Below are positions 10,441 through 22,844 of a stretch of 64,000 bases of DNA, piece by piece; position 1 is the first letter of the stretch, and every line of letters begins with the position of its first letter. The notes beneath the pieces are model-generated. The model worked only from the letters and a program-made list of their open reading frames with translations, was not told the origin of the DNA and did not search any database. Position numbers and translations under genes: made by a program. Origin of the DNA: Gyromitra esculenta (Eukaryota > Ascomycota > Pezizomycetes > Pezizales > Discinaceae); the NCBI GenBank assembly GCA_038503075.1, contig JBCAML010000002.1, positions 1,364,001-1,428,000 on the forward strand, in the 5' to 3' direction.

Positions 10441-13430
10441 TCTTTGGCCAGTAAAATCTTCGACTTATAAGCTCAAAGGTTTTGTCTCGTCCGGGGTGTC
10501 CTGCAGCAGGGGCGTCATGGTGTCTCTTGATGAGCTCTAGGCGAAGGGGGTCAAAGTCTGGAATATAAAAACATCCTCGATAGCATAGCTTATTGTTTTC
10601 CTTGGTACACTCGCTGAGGGTGATTTCCTTTGACTGTTGTTCTTTATTTTCCAGTGCTAAGAGTATTTTTTTAGGGAACTTGTCAGCGATGTATCCTTCT
10701 CGAAAGAGGTTTTCCAGGGGGGCGTCCAATTCAGCAGCTTCATTTGACAAAGAAGCCGACAACAAACTTAGCTCAGGGTCTATATTTTCTTTCTTTAGCA
10801 CCACCTGACTTTGGTGTGCTAACCGTTTATCCCCTTCCTTGGGGAGATCTCCTGATCTCCTGGTCAAAGCATCCGGTTTACCTCCTTGGCTCCCTGGTCG
10901 GTATGTAATCACGAAATCAAAGCGTGATAGGTATTCAGCCTATCTAGCTTGTCGACGATTAAGCTGCTTGGTACTCATAAAGTATTCAAGGTTTTTATGG
11001 TCGCTGATCACATCGATAGGATGTTTAGATCCTTCCAGTTCTGGGCGCCATTCTTCGAATACTCGGATGATGGCCAATAGTTCCTTGTCATAGATCTCGT
11101 AGTTGCACTCTGCAGGGGAGTGTTTCTTCGAGAAGTAAGCTACTGGGTGTAGGACACCGTTATCATCATACTGGGAGAGTACACCTCCAAATACAAAATC
11201 GAAAACGTCAGTTTCGACGATGATTTTTTTATCAGGGTTGAAGTGTATTAAGATGGGGGCAGTAGTGAAGGCTTGTTTCAGGTTCTCGAAAGCTATATCT
11301 GCTTCAATTGTCCATTCGAATATAATGCCTTTTCGTGTAAGGGTGGTGAGTGGCGCTGCAAGTTTAGAAAAACCCAGGATGAAGCGTCGGTAGAAGTTTG
11401 TGAATCCTAGGAAGGCTTGTACGTCCTTCACACTTTTCGGGGTGTTCCAATCTCGGACTGCTCTGAGTTTCTCCTCGTCCATCTTGATGCCATTAGGGGT
11501 AAGGATAAGGCCTAGATATTTGGTCGTTTGTACCTCAAACTCACATTTCTCTGGCTTGAGCATGATGTCGTTGTCCTTAAGCGTTTGGAGTACCTTTCGT
11601 ACATGACTCTGGGGTTCCGCAAAGTTATCACTATAGATTAGGATATCATCAAGGTAGGCTGTGCAAAAAATGTCTAGGTATTCAGTTAGGCAGTCATTAA
11701 CAAAGCGCTGGAACGTTCCTGGGGCGTTGGTTAACCCGAAGGGCATGACTTGGTATTCGTAGAGGCCATAACGGGTACGGAAAGCGGTTTTCCATTCATC
11801 CCCTTCCGCGACGCGTATTTGATGATAGCCGTCTCGGAGATCTAGCTTGGTATACCATTGGGCTTTCGCCAATTGGTCTAAAGTTTCTCGAATGAGGGGA
11901 GAGGTATAACGATCCTTAACCGTAATAGCATTCAGGCCTCGGTAGTCAACACATAGTCGAAGAGATCCATCAGCTTTCTTAACAAAAAGCACAGGGGATC
12001 CGGCAGGGGAAGAGCTCGTGCGAATGAAACCCTTGTCAAGGTTGTCCTCAATATATTTTTTTAGAACAATCAGTTCTTCCCTGGACATTCCGTATAAGGG
12101 GCCAAATGGGGCATATTTTCCTTCCATAAGTTGTATCTTATGGTCATATGTACGGCGGGGGGGTAGTCCTTGAGCTTTCTTTTTGTCGAATATGTCCAGG
12201 AAGTCATGATATTCTACAGGAATACGTGACTTCCATTCTTCTTTCGTTGTTTTGTCGTCTATGATTTTGTTAATTTCATAGAGTGACATGGCATAGGCCT
12301 GTGAGGTTCGTTTTCTGGTGAGAGTCCTAAAACTGGCGGCACCGATAAACGACAGGTTGAGCCTGGGGGGAGCGGGGATCGAGGAAGTGGACACAATAGG
12401 GGAGTGGGGGGCGCAGTGGGTGGTGCAGAGTTTAGAATTAAACTCAATGCGTTTGTTGGCAAAATGGAGGCGAACATCGTGGTGATTCATCCATGGTATG
12501 CCTAGAACAAGAGGGTAGTGCCCTAGTTGGGTGACGAAGCAAGGGGCTTGTTCACAGTGGTCTTGTATGGAAAGGTTGAGTTTAACGATGTGGATGATGT
12601 CTCCTGAGCTAACAGGATGGCCATCGATAACTTCCAGTTGTCAGGGGTATTTTAGTAGAGAGAGTGGGAGAGAGTGGTGACTCGCAAATTCTTTATCAAT
12701 GAAGGCAAATCCTGAGGCGCCAGTGTCCAATAGTGCGTGTGTTTTAATAATTTTATTGCTATGGGAAATGTTACAAGAAATAACGAAATGTTCCCCATCC
12801 AATTGGTCCTCCACGCACATATCCGAAACTGAAAAACCCGAAATGGAAAACGCTGACAGAGGTAATAAAAAAGGAACCGAAGCAGGGTCACTGATCGACT
12901 TTGGTGAAACTAGTTTAAAGCCTCCTCAGAGGCGCCGGATGGTTCAAGAGCAAAAAACTGGGGAGGTAAAGGTGGTGGTGGAAGAGACGAGGCGGGAGGA
13001 GTACGATTGGCAGGGGGCGCAGTAAGGGCTCCTCTCATTGTTGGTTTTTTGGGGGTGGAAGGGCAATTGGCGTAGGAATGGTCGGGGGCGGCGCAAAACA
13101 TACACTTGCCGGTGGATCGGCGCCATTGCTTTTCTTCCTCTGAGAGCTTTCTTCTTCCGTTCACCATTGTATATCGTTGGTCCTGTGGAGGGCGGGCGCT
13201 GTTGCTGGTGCGGCCAAATGATAGGTCCATGGGAGCGAGGCCCCCTGGTACAAAGGACGAGGCAGGGACAAAGGGAGTCATAGCGTTGGTTGGAGCACTG
13301 AATTGCCCCATACTGTTGCGAGCATTGCCTCGTCTTTCCGCTTTACGGGCTCTGATGCGGTTGTCCATCCGAGTGAGAACGAGGATCATGTCATTAAGGC
13401 TAGTGGGGGTAGCGGCGGCAAAGACCATAG
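10441..13430 (-). pseudogene. Older family B element: pol (integrase N-terminus to protease) and gag C-terminus
   Basis: This minus-strand block carries, downstream to upstream, the integrase HHCC start (up to FYWPK at 10441), RNase H, RT with [11 protein letters not shown], protease and the gag 3' half (12910-13430) with knuckle CMFCAAPDHSYANC. Breaks include TAG for Trp in RRQARWAEY near 10938 and TGA in PRQLEV (12642-12644). Gag is interrupted at the Met codon of KEAM/VF by the B element starting at 13431; its N-terminal half resumes at 25525. The TTTAAAC slip site is at 12913-12919 (minus strand). Confidence 0.88.
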
Positions 13431-13849
13431 TCTCACGGTTCAGTCCCTCGTTAAGCCCTTCAGTATCCCTGAAGGTGAGCAGTGCTACTTAAGCGAGGTG
13501 CTAACACATTCGAGGAGTGCAGTATTTCTACAAGTTCTATGAGGGGTCTATTTCAAGGTGAGATAAGTGCAGCGGAGTGGACAGCGACAGCGAGGGTTCT
13601 GAGGGAGAACCGAGATAGTATTTCGACAGTTACAAGAGAAGGTAAACGAGAACGTTGCTTAAGGAGAGAAAGAAGAAGAGAAATCACAACGACAAAATCC
13701 TTCGCTTAAATACCCCACTTTCCCGTAACACAAACAACAGCCTAACAATAACCGAGAAACAACCGAACAACAAAGCCATTATATCCTAGCGACCCTTCGT
13801 TTCTACCAACAACTTCACCTTAACCCATTACCCGGTTTCATCCGTGAAA
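13431..13849 (-). repeat. 3' LTR of the nested family B element (13431-25524)
   Basis: 419 bp, TCTCACGG...CCGTGAAA. The outer flank is CATAG (13426-13430); the opposite end of the element at 25525-25529 is CATTG, a one-mismatch TSD. The pol stop codon (TAA) lies within this LTR. Confidence 0.9.
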
Positions 13850-16800
13850 GTAGCTCCCCGTCTCAAGCGTGAGCTCCTGCGAACCTTAGGAATAACAGTA
13901 GTCATCGTAGCAAGGAATGTATCAAGAGCTGAAGTGTCTTGGAGATCCTCGGCCGGTTCCCATGTAGGATGAGTGTATCCAGTCCATTCCACAAGGTATT
14001 GGAGTTGTCCTCTATGATTGCGCTGGTCTAGGATCCTCTCGATATAGTATTCCTCTTGGTCATTGACAACGACCGGCACTGGTGGGGAAATAATTTGTCC
14101 CGGGAGAGTGTTATTGGGGGCAAGCTTGAGGAGAGAAACATGGAATACGGGATGGTATTTGACCGACAAGGGGAGGTCTATCTCATAGGCAAAGGGGGAA
14201 ATAATTCTCTTTACCGCGTAGGGACCCATCCACTTCCTGTCTAGTTTCCTGGTGTTACGAGTAGTCCTAACGTTCTTCATTGATATGAAGACTTGGTCGT
14301 GGATTTGATACGCCGGGGCTGGAGTTCTGTGCTTATTAGTGGCGGTCTCTTGAATATCTTGAGCGATTCTGATCTGTGTCCTGCGCGATCGTACAGCCTC
14401 CCGCATCCCACTCAAGCAAAGATAGCGGCGTCTTGACTCTGCATGTTGTTTTTGACAGGATTTAAGATATCGAATCGAGGTGACAGAATTAGCTAAAAAG
14501 TGATACTTTCGCATCGCCGATTCTTGGTTATTGGCAGAGAATTCCGCCATGGGTAACCATCTACTCCAGTCTTCTTGTTGGTAGGATACGTATGATCGAA
14601 GGTACTGTTCCATTACTGCATTCAGTCTCTCTGTTTGCCCGTCTGTTTCTGGGTGGAAAGCAGTGGACATCCGGGCTTGTATTCCTAGACGTTGGCATAA
14701 TTCTTTCCAAAAATGAGCTGTAAATTGAGTGCCTCGGTCAGAAGTAATATATGTGGGTAAACTGTGTAACTTCCAGACATGTTGTAGGTAAAGGTCAGCG
14801 ACGTCTCTGGAATTGACGGTAGTATTACAGGGAATTAGGTGTCGCATTTTGGATAGTCGGTCAACTACTACCATTATGGCATCATATCCGTTTGATTCTG
14901 GAAGGCCGGTCACGAAGTCCATCGAAACCTCTTGCCAGGGGCGATTTGGTATAGGTAGGGGACGGAGGACTCCTAAAGTACGTTGGGTAACGGGTTTTGC
15001 CTTTTGACAAATATGGCAATTGCGTACATAGCGGCTGATTGATTCCCTCATCTTTGGCCAGTAAAAGGTTCTACTGATCAGTTCGAAGGTTTTATCTCGT
15101 CCAGGGTGTCCGGCAGCAGGGGCGTCATGATGTCTTTTGATGAGTTCCAAACGAAGAGGATCGAAGTTGGGTACGTAGAGATTTCCTCGATAGCACAATC
15201 GGTTATTCTCGTTGGTACATTCACTTAAAGTGATCTCCTTTGACTGTTGGTCTTTATTCCTCAGCGCTGCGAGTATCTTTTCCGGAAACTTATCAGCAAT
15301 ATATCCTTCTAGAAAAAGCTTTTCTAGGGGGGCGTCCAATTCAGCGGCTTCATTTGATAAAGAAGCCGACAACAAACTTATCTTGGGGTCAATATTCTCC
15401 TTCTTTAGCACCACTTGACTCTGGTGTGCTAATCTTTCATCCCCTTCCTTGGGGAGATCTCCCGATCTCCGAGTCAAAGCGTCCGGTTTCCCTCCTTCTT
15501 TGCCTGGTCGGTATGTGATCACGAAATCGAAGCGGGATAGGTACTCAGCCCATCTGGCCTGACGACGGTTGAGTTGCTTGGTGCTCATAAAATACTCAAG
15601 GTTCTTATGGTCACTGATCACGTCGATAGGATGTTTCGAACCTTCGAGTTCTTGGCGCCATTCTTCGAATACCCTGATGATAGCCAGTAGTTCTTTGTCG
15701 TAAATCTCGTAGTTGCATTCCGCAGGGGAATGTTTCTTAGAGAAAAAAGCCACTGGGTGTAATATGCCATTATCATTGTACTGCGATAGGACTCCTCCGG
15801 ATACAAAATCCGAGGCATCCGTTTCTACGATAATTTTTTTGTCGGGATCGAAATGGATAAGAATCGGGGCCGTCGTGAAGGCATGTTTGAGGTTTTCGAA
15901 AGCTATATCAGCTTCGACAGACCATTCAAAGGCAATACCTTTCTTGGTGAGGGCGGTAAGAGGGGCAGCTAGTTTAGAGAATCCTAGGATGAACCGACGA
16001 TAGAAATTGGCAAAACCTAAAAATGCCTGAATATCTTTTACACTCTTCGGTGTTCCCCATTCTCAGACAGCCTTGAGTTTCTCTTCATCCATTTTAATAC
16101 CATCAGGGGTGAGGATGAGACCAAGGTATTTAGTAGTCTGTACCTCAAACTTGCATTTCTCTGGTTTTAGCAGGATATCGTTTTCTTTGAGAGTTTGGAG
16201 GACCTTGCGGACGTGAATCTGATGCTCCGCGAAGGTATCGCTGTAGATGAGAATGTCATCCAGATAGGCGGTGCAGAATATATCCAGGTATTCCGTGAGG
16301 CAGTCGTTCACAAATCGTTGAAATGTTCCGAGGGCATTAGTTAACCCGAATGGCATAACCTGGTATTCGTAAAGGCCGTACCGCGTGCGAAAGGCGGTCT
16401 TCCATTCGTCTCCCTCTGCAATGCGCACTTGGTGGTATCCATCACGAAGGTCTAGTTTGGTGTACCATTGTGCCTTTGCAAGCCGGTCTAGGGTTTCGCG
16501 GATAAGGGGAGAGGTATAACGATCCTTAACGGTAATAGCATTAAGGCCTCGGTAGTCCACGCAGAGTCGTAGGGAACCGTCCGCTTTTTTGACAAATAGG
16601 ACGGGGGATCCGGCTGGAGAGGAACTAGCACGAATGAATCCCTTCTCAAGATTGTCCTCAATATACTTCTTCAAGACGATCAGCTCTTCTCGGGACATTC
16701 CATAAAGGGGTCCGAAAGGGGCATCTTTTCCTTCCATCAGTTGTATTTTGTGGTCATACGAGCGGCGTGGGGGTAATCCTTGGGCTTTCTTTTTATCGAA

Positions 16801-17447
16801 CATATCCAGAAAGTCGTGGTATTCCGTAGGGATTCTCTCTTTCCATTCCTGCTTGGTTGTCTTGTCATCGATGATTTTGTTTATCTCGTACAGCGACATT
16901 GCATAGGCTTGGGAGGAATGTTTTCTGGTGAGAGTTCTGAAGCTAGTGGCATTGATAAAGGATAGGTTCAGCTTGGGAGGGGCTACAATCGAGGGGGCGG
17001 TAACAGCGGCGAAATAGGAGATACAATGGGTGGTGCAGAGTTTAGAATTAAACTCAATGCGTTTTTGGGCGAAATGAAGTTGAACATCATGATAGTTCAT
17101 CCATGGGATTCCTAGAACAAGAGGGTAGTGTCCTAGTCGGGTGACGAAGCAGGGGGCTTGTTCCTGATGTTGTTGAATAGAGAGGTTGATATTAGCAATA
17201 TGGGTGATGTCTCCTGACGAAACTGGGCGACCATCAATTACTTTGAGTTGCCGAGGGGTTTTTAGAGGTAGGAGAGGTAGGGAGTGGTGACTCGCAAAGT
17301 CTTTATCAATGAAGGCGAATCCCGAGGCTCCAGTGTCCAATAGTGCGTGAGTTTTGATAATTTTATTATTATGGGAAATGTTACATGATATAACGAAATG
17401 TTCCCCATCCAATTGATCCTCCACGCATGTATCCGACACTGAAAAAC
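13833..17447 (-). pseudogene. Family B pol, nested copy (protease to chromodomain)
   Basis: Nearly full-length pol on the minus strand: protease LLDTGASGFAF near 17330, RT with [11 protein letters not shown] near 16255, RNase H, integrase HHCC and catalytic blocks, and a chromodomain near 13950-14060. A TGA replaces the Arg codon of VREWG at 16063-16065, a CGA-to-TGA change. Between integrase and chromodomain (about 14380-14520) the sequence is scrambled relative to other copies and has lost the [15 protein letters not shown] segment. The upstream end is broken at 17447 by the family-A element, and the remaining protease/gag part resumes after 23251. Confidence 0.88.
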
Positions 17448-17857
17448 TTTCATGGATGGTTGTTTCGTTGGTTAGTTGGAAATAGGGGCTAGTGGTTGTC
17501 GTGTTACATCGGTGTTCTTTTTGTTTCTTTGGGTTTCTGTTATTATGAGTCAGGACTTTGTCATCGAAGGAGTTGAATTGTGGTATATAAGCGAAGGGAA
17601 TTCCCCTCTTGTTGCGCTTTTTCTTCTTCTTTCTTTAAGCAACGTCTTCTATTGTACGCTCACTGTATCTTACGAATACAACCTAAGGTTACACTTCGTA
17701 ATCTTCCGCCGTCGCCGTCTTCAAGTCATCATAACTTGAACCATTGGTAGAGCCTGTAGAACCTTCGTACATTCTTCTGTCGTTGGTTTCTCGTTCAAGT
17801 AGCACTGCTTATCTCGGGGGATACCTGAGAGCTTGACGAGAATCCTGCTCCTTGAGA
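17448..17857 (+). repeat. 5' LTR of the family A element
   Basis: 410 bp, TTTCATGG...CTTGAGA. TATATAA is at 17584-17590. AAGCAACGT is at 17637-17645, about 50 bp after the TATA box, in a pyrimidine-rich context suited to transcription start. The U5 fold spans 17789-17841. Confidence 0.93.
17789..17841 (+). promoter_or_regulatory. Conserved two-stem U5 RNA fold with GGATA loop
   Basis: The outer stem is TCTCG + TCAAG (17789-17793, 17795-17799) with CTTGA + CGAGA (17832-17841). A conserved single strand, TAGCACTGCTTAT, follows. The inner stem is CTCGGG/CCTGAG (17813-17818 with 17824-17829), closing loop GGATA. The same fold, with different paired bases, is found in essentially all A and B LTRs in the window. 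It ends 16 nt before the LTR end. Function is unknown; a role in priming or packaging is inference. Confidence 0.7.
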
Positions 17858-17859
17858 TT

Positions 17860-17868
17860 ACGTTGCTT
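17860..17868 (+). promoter_or_regulatory. Self-priming primer-binding segment (ACGTTGCTT)
   Basis: Exact reverse complement of AAGCAACGT at 17637-17645, placed two bases after the 5' LTR. It is the same arrangement as in the family-B copies. Confidence 0.68.
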
Positions 17869-17915
17869 CCTAATCTACACCCTCTACCCCGCTTCCCCCT
17901 CGAACAAAAATTACC

Positions 17916-19163
17916 ATGAGCAACCCTGCCCCCGCCCCCTGGACCTTCCCAACATTTGAGAACTTCCAGGCCGCCGCCAACGCCGACCTCGCCTCCGCCT
18001 ATGAGGAAATCCGCTCCCACTACCAACAGCGGGTCGACAACCTCACTTACGCAGACCTTCAGCTTGAGGAAGCCACTCAAGAAAGAAATAACATGACGGC
18101 AAGGTTCAACACTTGCCAGTCCCAACTACAAGCAGCCGAAGCAGAAGTCGCCCGCCTTCTCAGCGCCGCTCCTCCACCACCTGCGCCCTCGCCACCACCG
18201 CCTCCCGCTCATACACAGGGAGGCCGTTCAGACAAAATGCCCGACCCAGACAAATTCAATGGGTCCCGCGATAAACTACCCGGATTCGTCCTACAACTTC
18301 GATCGAAACTCTCGGTTAACGCCGATCGCTTCTCCAGTAGCAACAATATGATATTGTATGCTATCAGCCGTCTTGAGGGAGCCGCCCTCGAACAGATCCG
18401 CCACTCTGTCCTCCCAGACGGAACCACTACCTGGAACAACGCTGCCGAATTGATTACTGCCCTAGAGACCGCCTTCGGCGACCCCGATCCACTGGGAACC
18501 GCTCGCCGCGAACTACACCAGCTCCGACAAGGAAAAAGGGATTTTTCCGCTTACCTTGCCGACTTCCAGCGGATCATGGGAAAGCTAAATTACGACGAGT
18601 CAGCAAAAAACGACGCCCTGGAGTTCGGAATGTCAGACGAACTGAAAGAAGCTGTGGTGACCGTCGCCGATTTCCCCACCACTTTTACTTCCCTCTGTGC
18701 CTTCCTCCTCCGCTTGGATAACCGTATTCGAGCAAGAAGAGAGGAGAAGAAAAACACGGTCCGTAATACCATGGGACAATTCTCCGCCCCTGCCGCCGCC
18801 TCCGCCGCCTTTACCCCTGCTTCCTCCTCTTTTGCCCCAGGAGGACTTGCCCCAATGGATCTCTCTTTTGGCCGTACCTCTACCTCCCGTCCCGCCCCTG
18901 AACAACGCTATGTTCAGATCAATGGAAGAAGAAAACTGTCCCCCGAGGAAAAAGCATGGAGACAGACCAATAACCGCTGTCTGTTTTGCGCCGGAGAAGG
19001 ACATATCTTCTCCAACTGCCCCTCCGCCTCGAAGCGCCCCGCCATGAGGGGAGCCGTTACCAATGCCGCCGCCGCCCCACCTGCCTCTTCCATTCTTCCA
19101 CCACCCCTGCCACCTCGCTTTTCCGTTTTCGATGCAGCAGACTCAGTTGAGTCTTTAAACTAG
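17916..19163 (+). CDS. gag: Gag polyprotein, family A chromovirus
   Basis: 415 residues, ATG in ttaccATGAGC, ending TAG at 19161-19163. A short coiled-coil-like segment (about 25-90) is followed by a proline-rich stretch. The gag core runs from MPDPDKFNGSR to FGMSDELKEAV. After an alanine/serine-rich linker comes the CCHC knuckle CLFCAGEGHIFSNC. It is intact, unlike the downstream pol. It differs from family-B gag mainly in the N-terminus and linkers; the core is clearly homologous. Gag would assemble particles and bind element RNA. The gag stop touches the frameshift heptamer, so Gag-Pol would be the minor product. Confidence 0.92.
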   Translation: MSNPAPAPWTFPTFENFQAAANADLASAYEEIRSHYQQRVDNLTYADLQLEEATQERNNMTARFNTCQSQLQAAEAEVARLLSAAPPPPAPSPPPPPAHTQGGRSDKMPDPDKFNGSRDKLPGFVLQLRSKLSVNADRFSSSNNMILYAISRLEGAALEQIRHSVLPDGTTTWNNAAELITALETAFGDPDPLGTARRELHQLRQGKRDFSAYLADFQRIMGKLNYDESAKNDALEFGMSDELKEAVVTVADFPTTFTSLCAFLLRLDNRIRARREEKKNTVRNTMGQFSAPAAASAAFTPASSSFAPGGLAPMDLSFGRTSTSRPAPEQRYVQINGRRKLSPEEKAWRQTNNRCLFCAGEGHIFSNCPSASKRPAMRGAVTNAAAAPPASSILPPPLPPRFSVFDAADSVESLN

Positions 19164-19198
19164 TTCAACCAGAGTCGCCTTGTGACCCTGCTCTGGTT
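19154..19198 (+). promoter_or_regulatory. -1 ribosomal frameshift signal (gag-pol)
   Basis: TTTAAAC (19154-19160) is followed by TAG. The hairpin stem AACCAGAG (19167-19174) pairs perfectly with CTCTGGTT (19191-19198). Family B uses AACCAAGGC/GCCTTGGTT at the same place, so both arms changed together. Confidence 0.8.
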
Positions 19199-22100
19199 CA
19201 TTTTTCTCCTTTGTCAGCGTTTTCAATTTCTGGGTTTTCAGTGTCGGATATGTGTGTGGAGGATAATTTGGATGGGGAACACTTTGTAGTTTCTTGTAGT
19301 CTCACCCACCAAAATAAAATTATAAAAACACACGCACTTCTTGACACTGGAGCCTCAGGATTCGCTTTCATTGACGAAAACTTTGTGCGTCACCATTCCT
19401 TACCATTATCTCCCCTTAAAACCCCTCGTCAATTGGAAGTCATTGATGGTAGAACAATTGCCTCGGGAGATATCACCAACCTTTGTCACTTGGAGCTTTC
19501 CATTCAACAGCATACCGAGAAAGCTCCCTTCTTCGTTACCAAGCTAGGACATTACCCCCTAGTGCTCGGTATCCCATGGATGAATCTCCACGATATCCAC
19601 TTACAATTCGCCAACAAAAGCATTGAGTTCAATTCTGAATTCTGCACCACCCACTGTGCCCCCAAGCAACCTGTCGTCTCCACTGCGGCCATTCCACCTC
19701 CAGCTAAGCTTAACGCCGCCTTTATTGGCGCCGCTAGCTTCCGCATGCTCGCTAGGAAAAAAGGCATTCAGGTCTACTCGATGTCACTATATGAAATAAA
19801 CCAGATCCTCGATAAAAAAACCACTAAAGAGGAATGGAGACAAAGAATACCCGCTGAATACCACCAATACCTAGACATGTTTGATAAAACAAAAGCCCAA
19901 GGACTCCCACCCCGTCGCCCTTATGATCATCGCATCACCCTCCAAGAAGGCAAAGAACCCCCATTTGGCCCCCTCTATGGCATGTCACGAGATGAACTTC
20001 TAGTTCTTAAGAAGTACATCGAGGACAACTTAGAGAAAGGCTTCATTCGTGCAAGTTCATCCTCCGCCGGTTCCCCAGTCCTCTTCGCCGCCAAACCCGA
20101 TGGATCCCTTCGCCTTTGTGTTGACTACCGTGGTCTTAACGCCCTCACGATTAAAGACCGATATACCTCCCCCCTAGTCAAAGAAACCTTAGACCGTCTT
20201 GCAAAGGCCCAATGGTATTCGAAACTCGATCTCCGTGACGGCTTTCATCAAATTCGCATCGCCGAAGGAGAAGAGTGGAAAACAGCTTTCTGAACACGGT
20301 ATGGCTTATATGAATATATGGTAATGCCATTCGGCCTCACCAATGCCCCCGGAACATTCCAGTGATTTGTGAACGACTCCCTCCGAGAATACCTAGACCT
20401 TTTTTGCACGGCCTACCTGGATGATATCTTGATCTATAGTGATACCCTTGCTGAACATAAGGTACACGTTAAGCAAGTCCTAGATGCGCTAAAGGCCAAT
20501 GATATTCTTCTCAAACCCGAAAAGTGCGAATTCCACGTCCAATCCATAAAATACCTTGGATTAATTCTCACACCTGAAGGGATTAAAATGGATGAAGACA
20601 AACTCAAGGCCGTCAGGGATTGGAATCGTCCCAAATGCATTAAGGATGTCCAAGCCTTCCTAAATTTTTACCGACGATTCATCCTAGGATTCTCTCGCCT
20701 AGCCGCCCCCCTCACCGCTTTCACAAGAAAGGGCACTATCTTTGAATGGACAGTTGAAGCCGAACTCGCATTCGAAGCCCTAAAAGACGCCTTTACCAAG
20801 GCCCCCGTGCTTATCCACTTCGACCCCCGAAAAAAGATCTTTGTGGAATCCGATGCTTCTGATTTCGTCTCCGGTGGTGTCCTCTCCCAACTTGATGACC
20901 ATGGCGTGCTCCATCCCGTAGCCTTCTTCTCCAAAAAACATTCACCAGCTGAATGTAACTACGAGATCTATGATAAAGAACTTCTAGCTATAATTCGCTG
21001 CTTCGAAGAATGGAGACCGGAACTCGAAGGCTCGGAACTTCCCATCTCTGTCATCACTGATCATAAAAATCTAGAGTACTTTATGACAACGAAACAACTC
21101 AACCGAAGACAAGTCAGATGGGCAGAATACCTCTCGCGCTTCGATTTCGTGATCACATACAGACCGGGAATACAAGGAGGAAAGCCGGATGCACTAACTC
21201 GGAGATCAGGAGATCTCCCTGAAGAAGGGGATGAAAGGCTACGACACCAACATCAGGTAGTCTTGAAGGAAAAGAATCTTGACCCTAAGCTGAGTTTGTT
21301 TTCGGGTTCTTTATCAAATGAACCCGCTGAATTGGACGCCCCCCTTAAAACCTTGATGAACCACGGATATATTGCTGACCCGTTCCCACAAAAAATCTTA
21401 TTAGCACTTAAGAACGGCGAACGACAATCCAAGGAAATCACTTTAGGTGACTGTACTGAGATAAATGGCTACCTCTTCTATCGACAAAAACTTTACATCC
21501 CTGATCACGACCCTCTCCGCCTTCTCATCCTGCAAAGATATCACGATGCCCCCTCCGCCGGCCACCCAGGACGTGAAAAATCCTTCGAACTCATCTCTAG
21601 ACAGTTTTATTGGCCTAAAATGAGAGAGTACATCGGACGATACACTCGAAACTGTCATATCTGCCGACGAGCAAAGCCCAATACACTTGGTACCCATGGC
21701 GTTCTTAAACCCCTTCCAATTCCTAACCGTCCCTGGGAAGAACTATCAATGGATTTCGTTACTGGCCTTCCTGAATCCAACGGCTTCAATGCAATAATGG
21801 TTGTGGTAGACAGACTATCGAAAATGAGGCACCTAATCCCTTGTGATACCACCGTTAATGCCGAACAAACAGCAGAACTCTACCTTCAAAATGTTTGGAA
21901 ACTCCACGGACTTCCCTCCCATATCACTTCTGATAGAGGGACACAGTTCACTGCAAAGTTTTGGAAGCATCTCTGCAAACGTTTGAACATTGCCGCCCGT
22001 ATGTCCACCTCCTTCCATCCGGAAACCGATGGACAAACTGAACGACTTAACGCCGTAATGGAGCAATACCTCCGTTGTTATGTGTCATATCAGCAAGATG

Positions 22101-22831
22101 ATTGGTCTAAATGGTTACCTATTGCCGAATTCGCTGCTAATAACCAAGAGTCCGCAAGTACTAAGGCTACACCCTTCTTCGCTAATTATGGTTACCATCC
22201 CCGGTTTGACACTTCTATCATCCCCAATGACCGTTCCCCACAAACCCTTGATGCCGATAACTTTGTCCAAAAGATGGAAGAGTTAAAAGATTTCCTCCGA
22301 ACGCAAATGAAAACGGCTCAAGACGTCTTTGAGAGCAGTACCAATAAGCACCGTACGCCTGCCCCATCGTTCAAAATCAAGGACGAAGTCTTCGTGTCTA
22401 TGAAGAACATGAGGACAACCAGGAACTCGAGAAAGTTGGATTGGAAATGGAGTGGCCCTTTCCCAATAAAACGAGTAATTTCGGCCCATGCTTACGAAGT
22501 CGATCTACCAATCTCGATGAAATACCATCCTGTGTTCCATGTTTCACTACTACGAACCGCTCCCACCGATCCTCTCCCAGGCCAAATCATTGCCCCTCCA
22601 CCTCCAATCCAAGTTAACGACCACGAAGAATACCTTGTCGAGAGTATTCTAGACTCTCGTCTTCGCCGAGGAAAACTCCAATACTTGGTCGAATGGACTG
22701 GTTATGCATTACCTACTTGGGAACCTGCGGAATACCATGGAGAAACAGAAGCAGTAGACGACTTTCATCAAAGATACCCGGATAAGCCTAAGGAGGACTT
22801 GGTTAGCGTTCGCAGGAGCTCACGGCTATGA
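19158..22831 (+). pseudogene. pol: Pol polyprotein, family A chromovirus, two in-frame TGA stops
   Basis: The -1 frame runs from the slip site to TGA at 22829-22831. Protease: LLDTGASGFAF, Asp codon at 19343-19345. [18 protein letters not shown], then [11 protein letters not shown] (YLDD at 20414-20425). RNase [36 protein letters not shown]. Integrase: HHCC near 21538-21680, then [37 protein letters not shown]. Chromodomain near 22628-22780: QYLVEWTGYALPTWEPAEY. TGA at 20291-20293 and 20363-20365 replace Arg codons (CGA in related copies), within the RT. Everything else stays in one frame, so this is a young, lightly damaged copy. The block VQAFLNFYRRF lacks three residues present in other copies ([14 protein letters not shown]). 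Confidence 0.93.
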
Positions 22832-22844
22832 GGGAGGGCTACTT

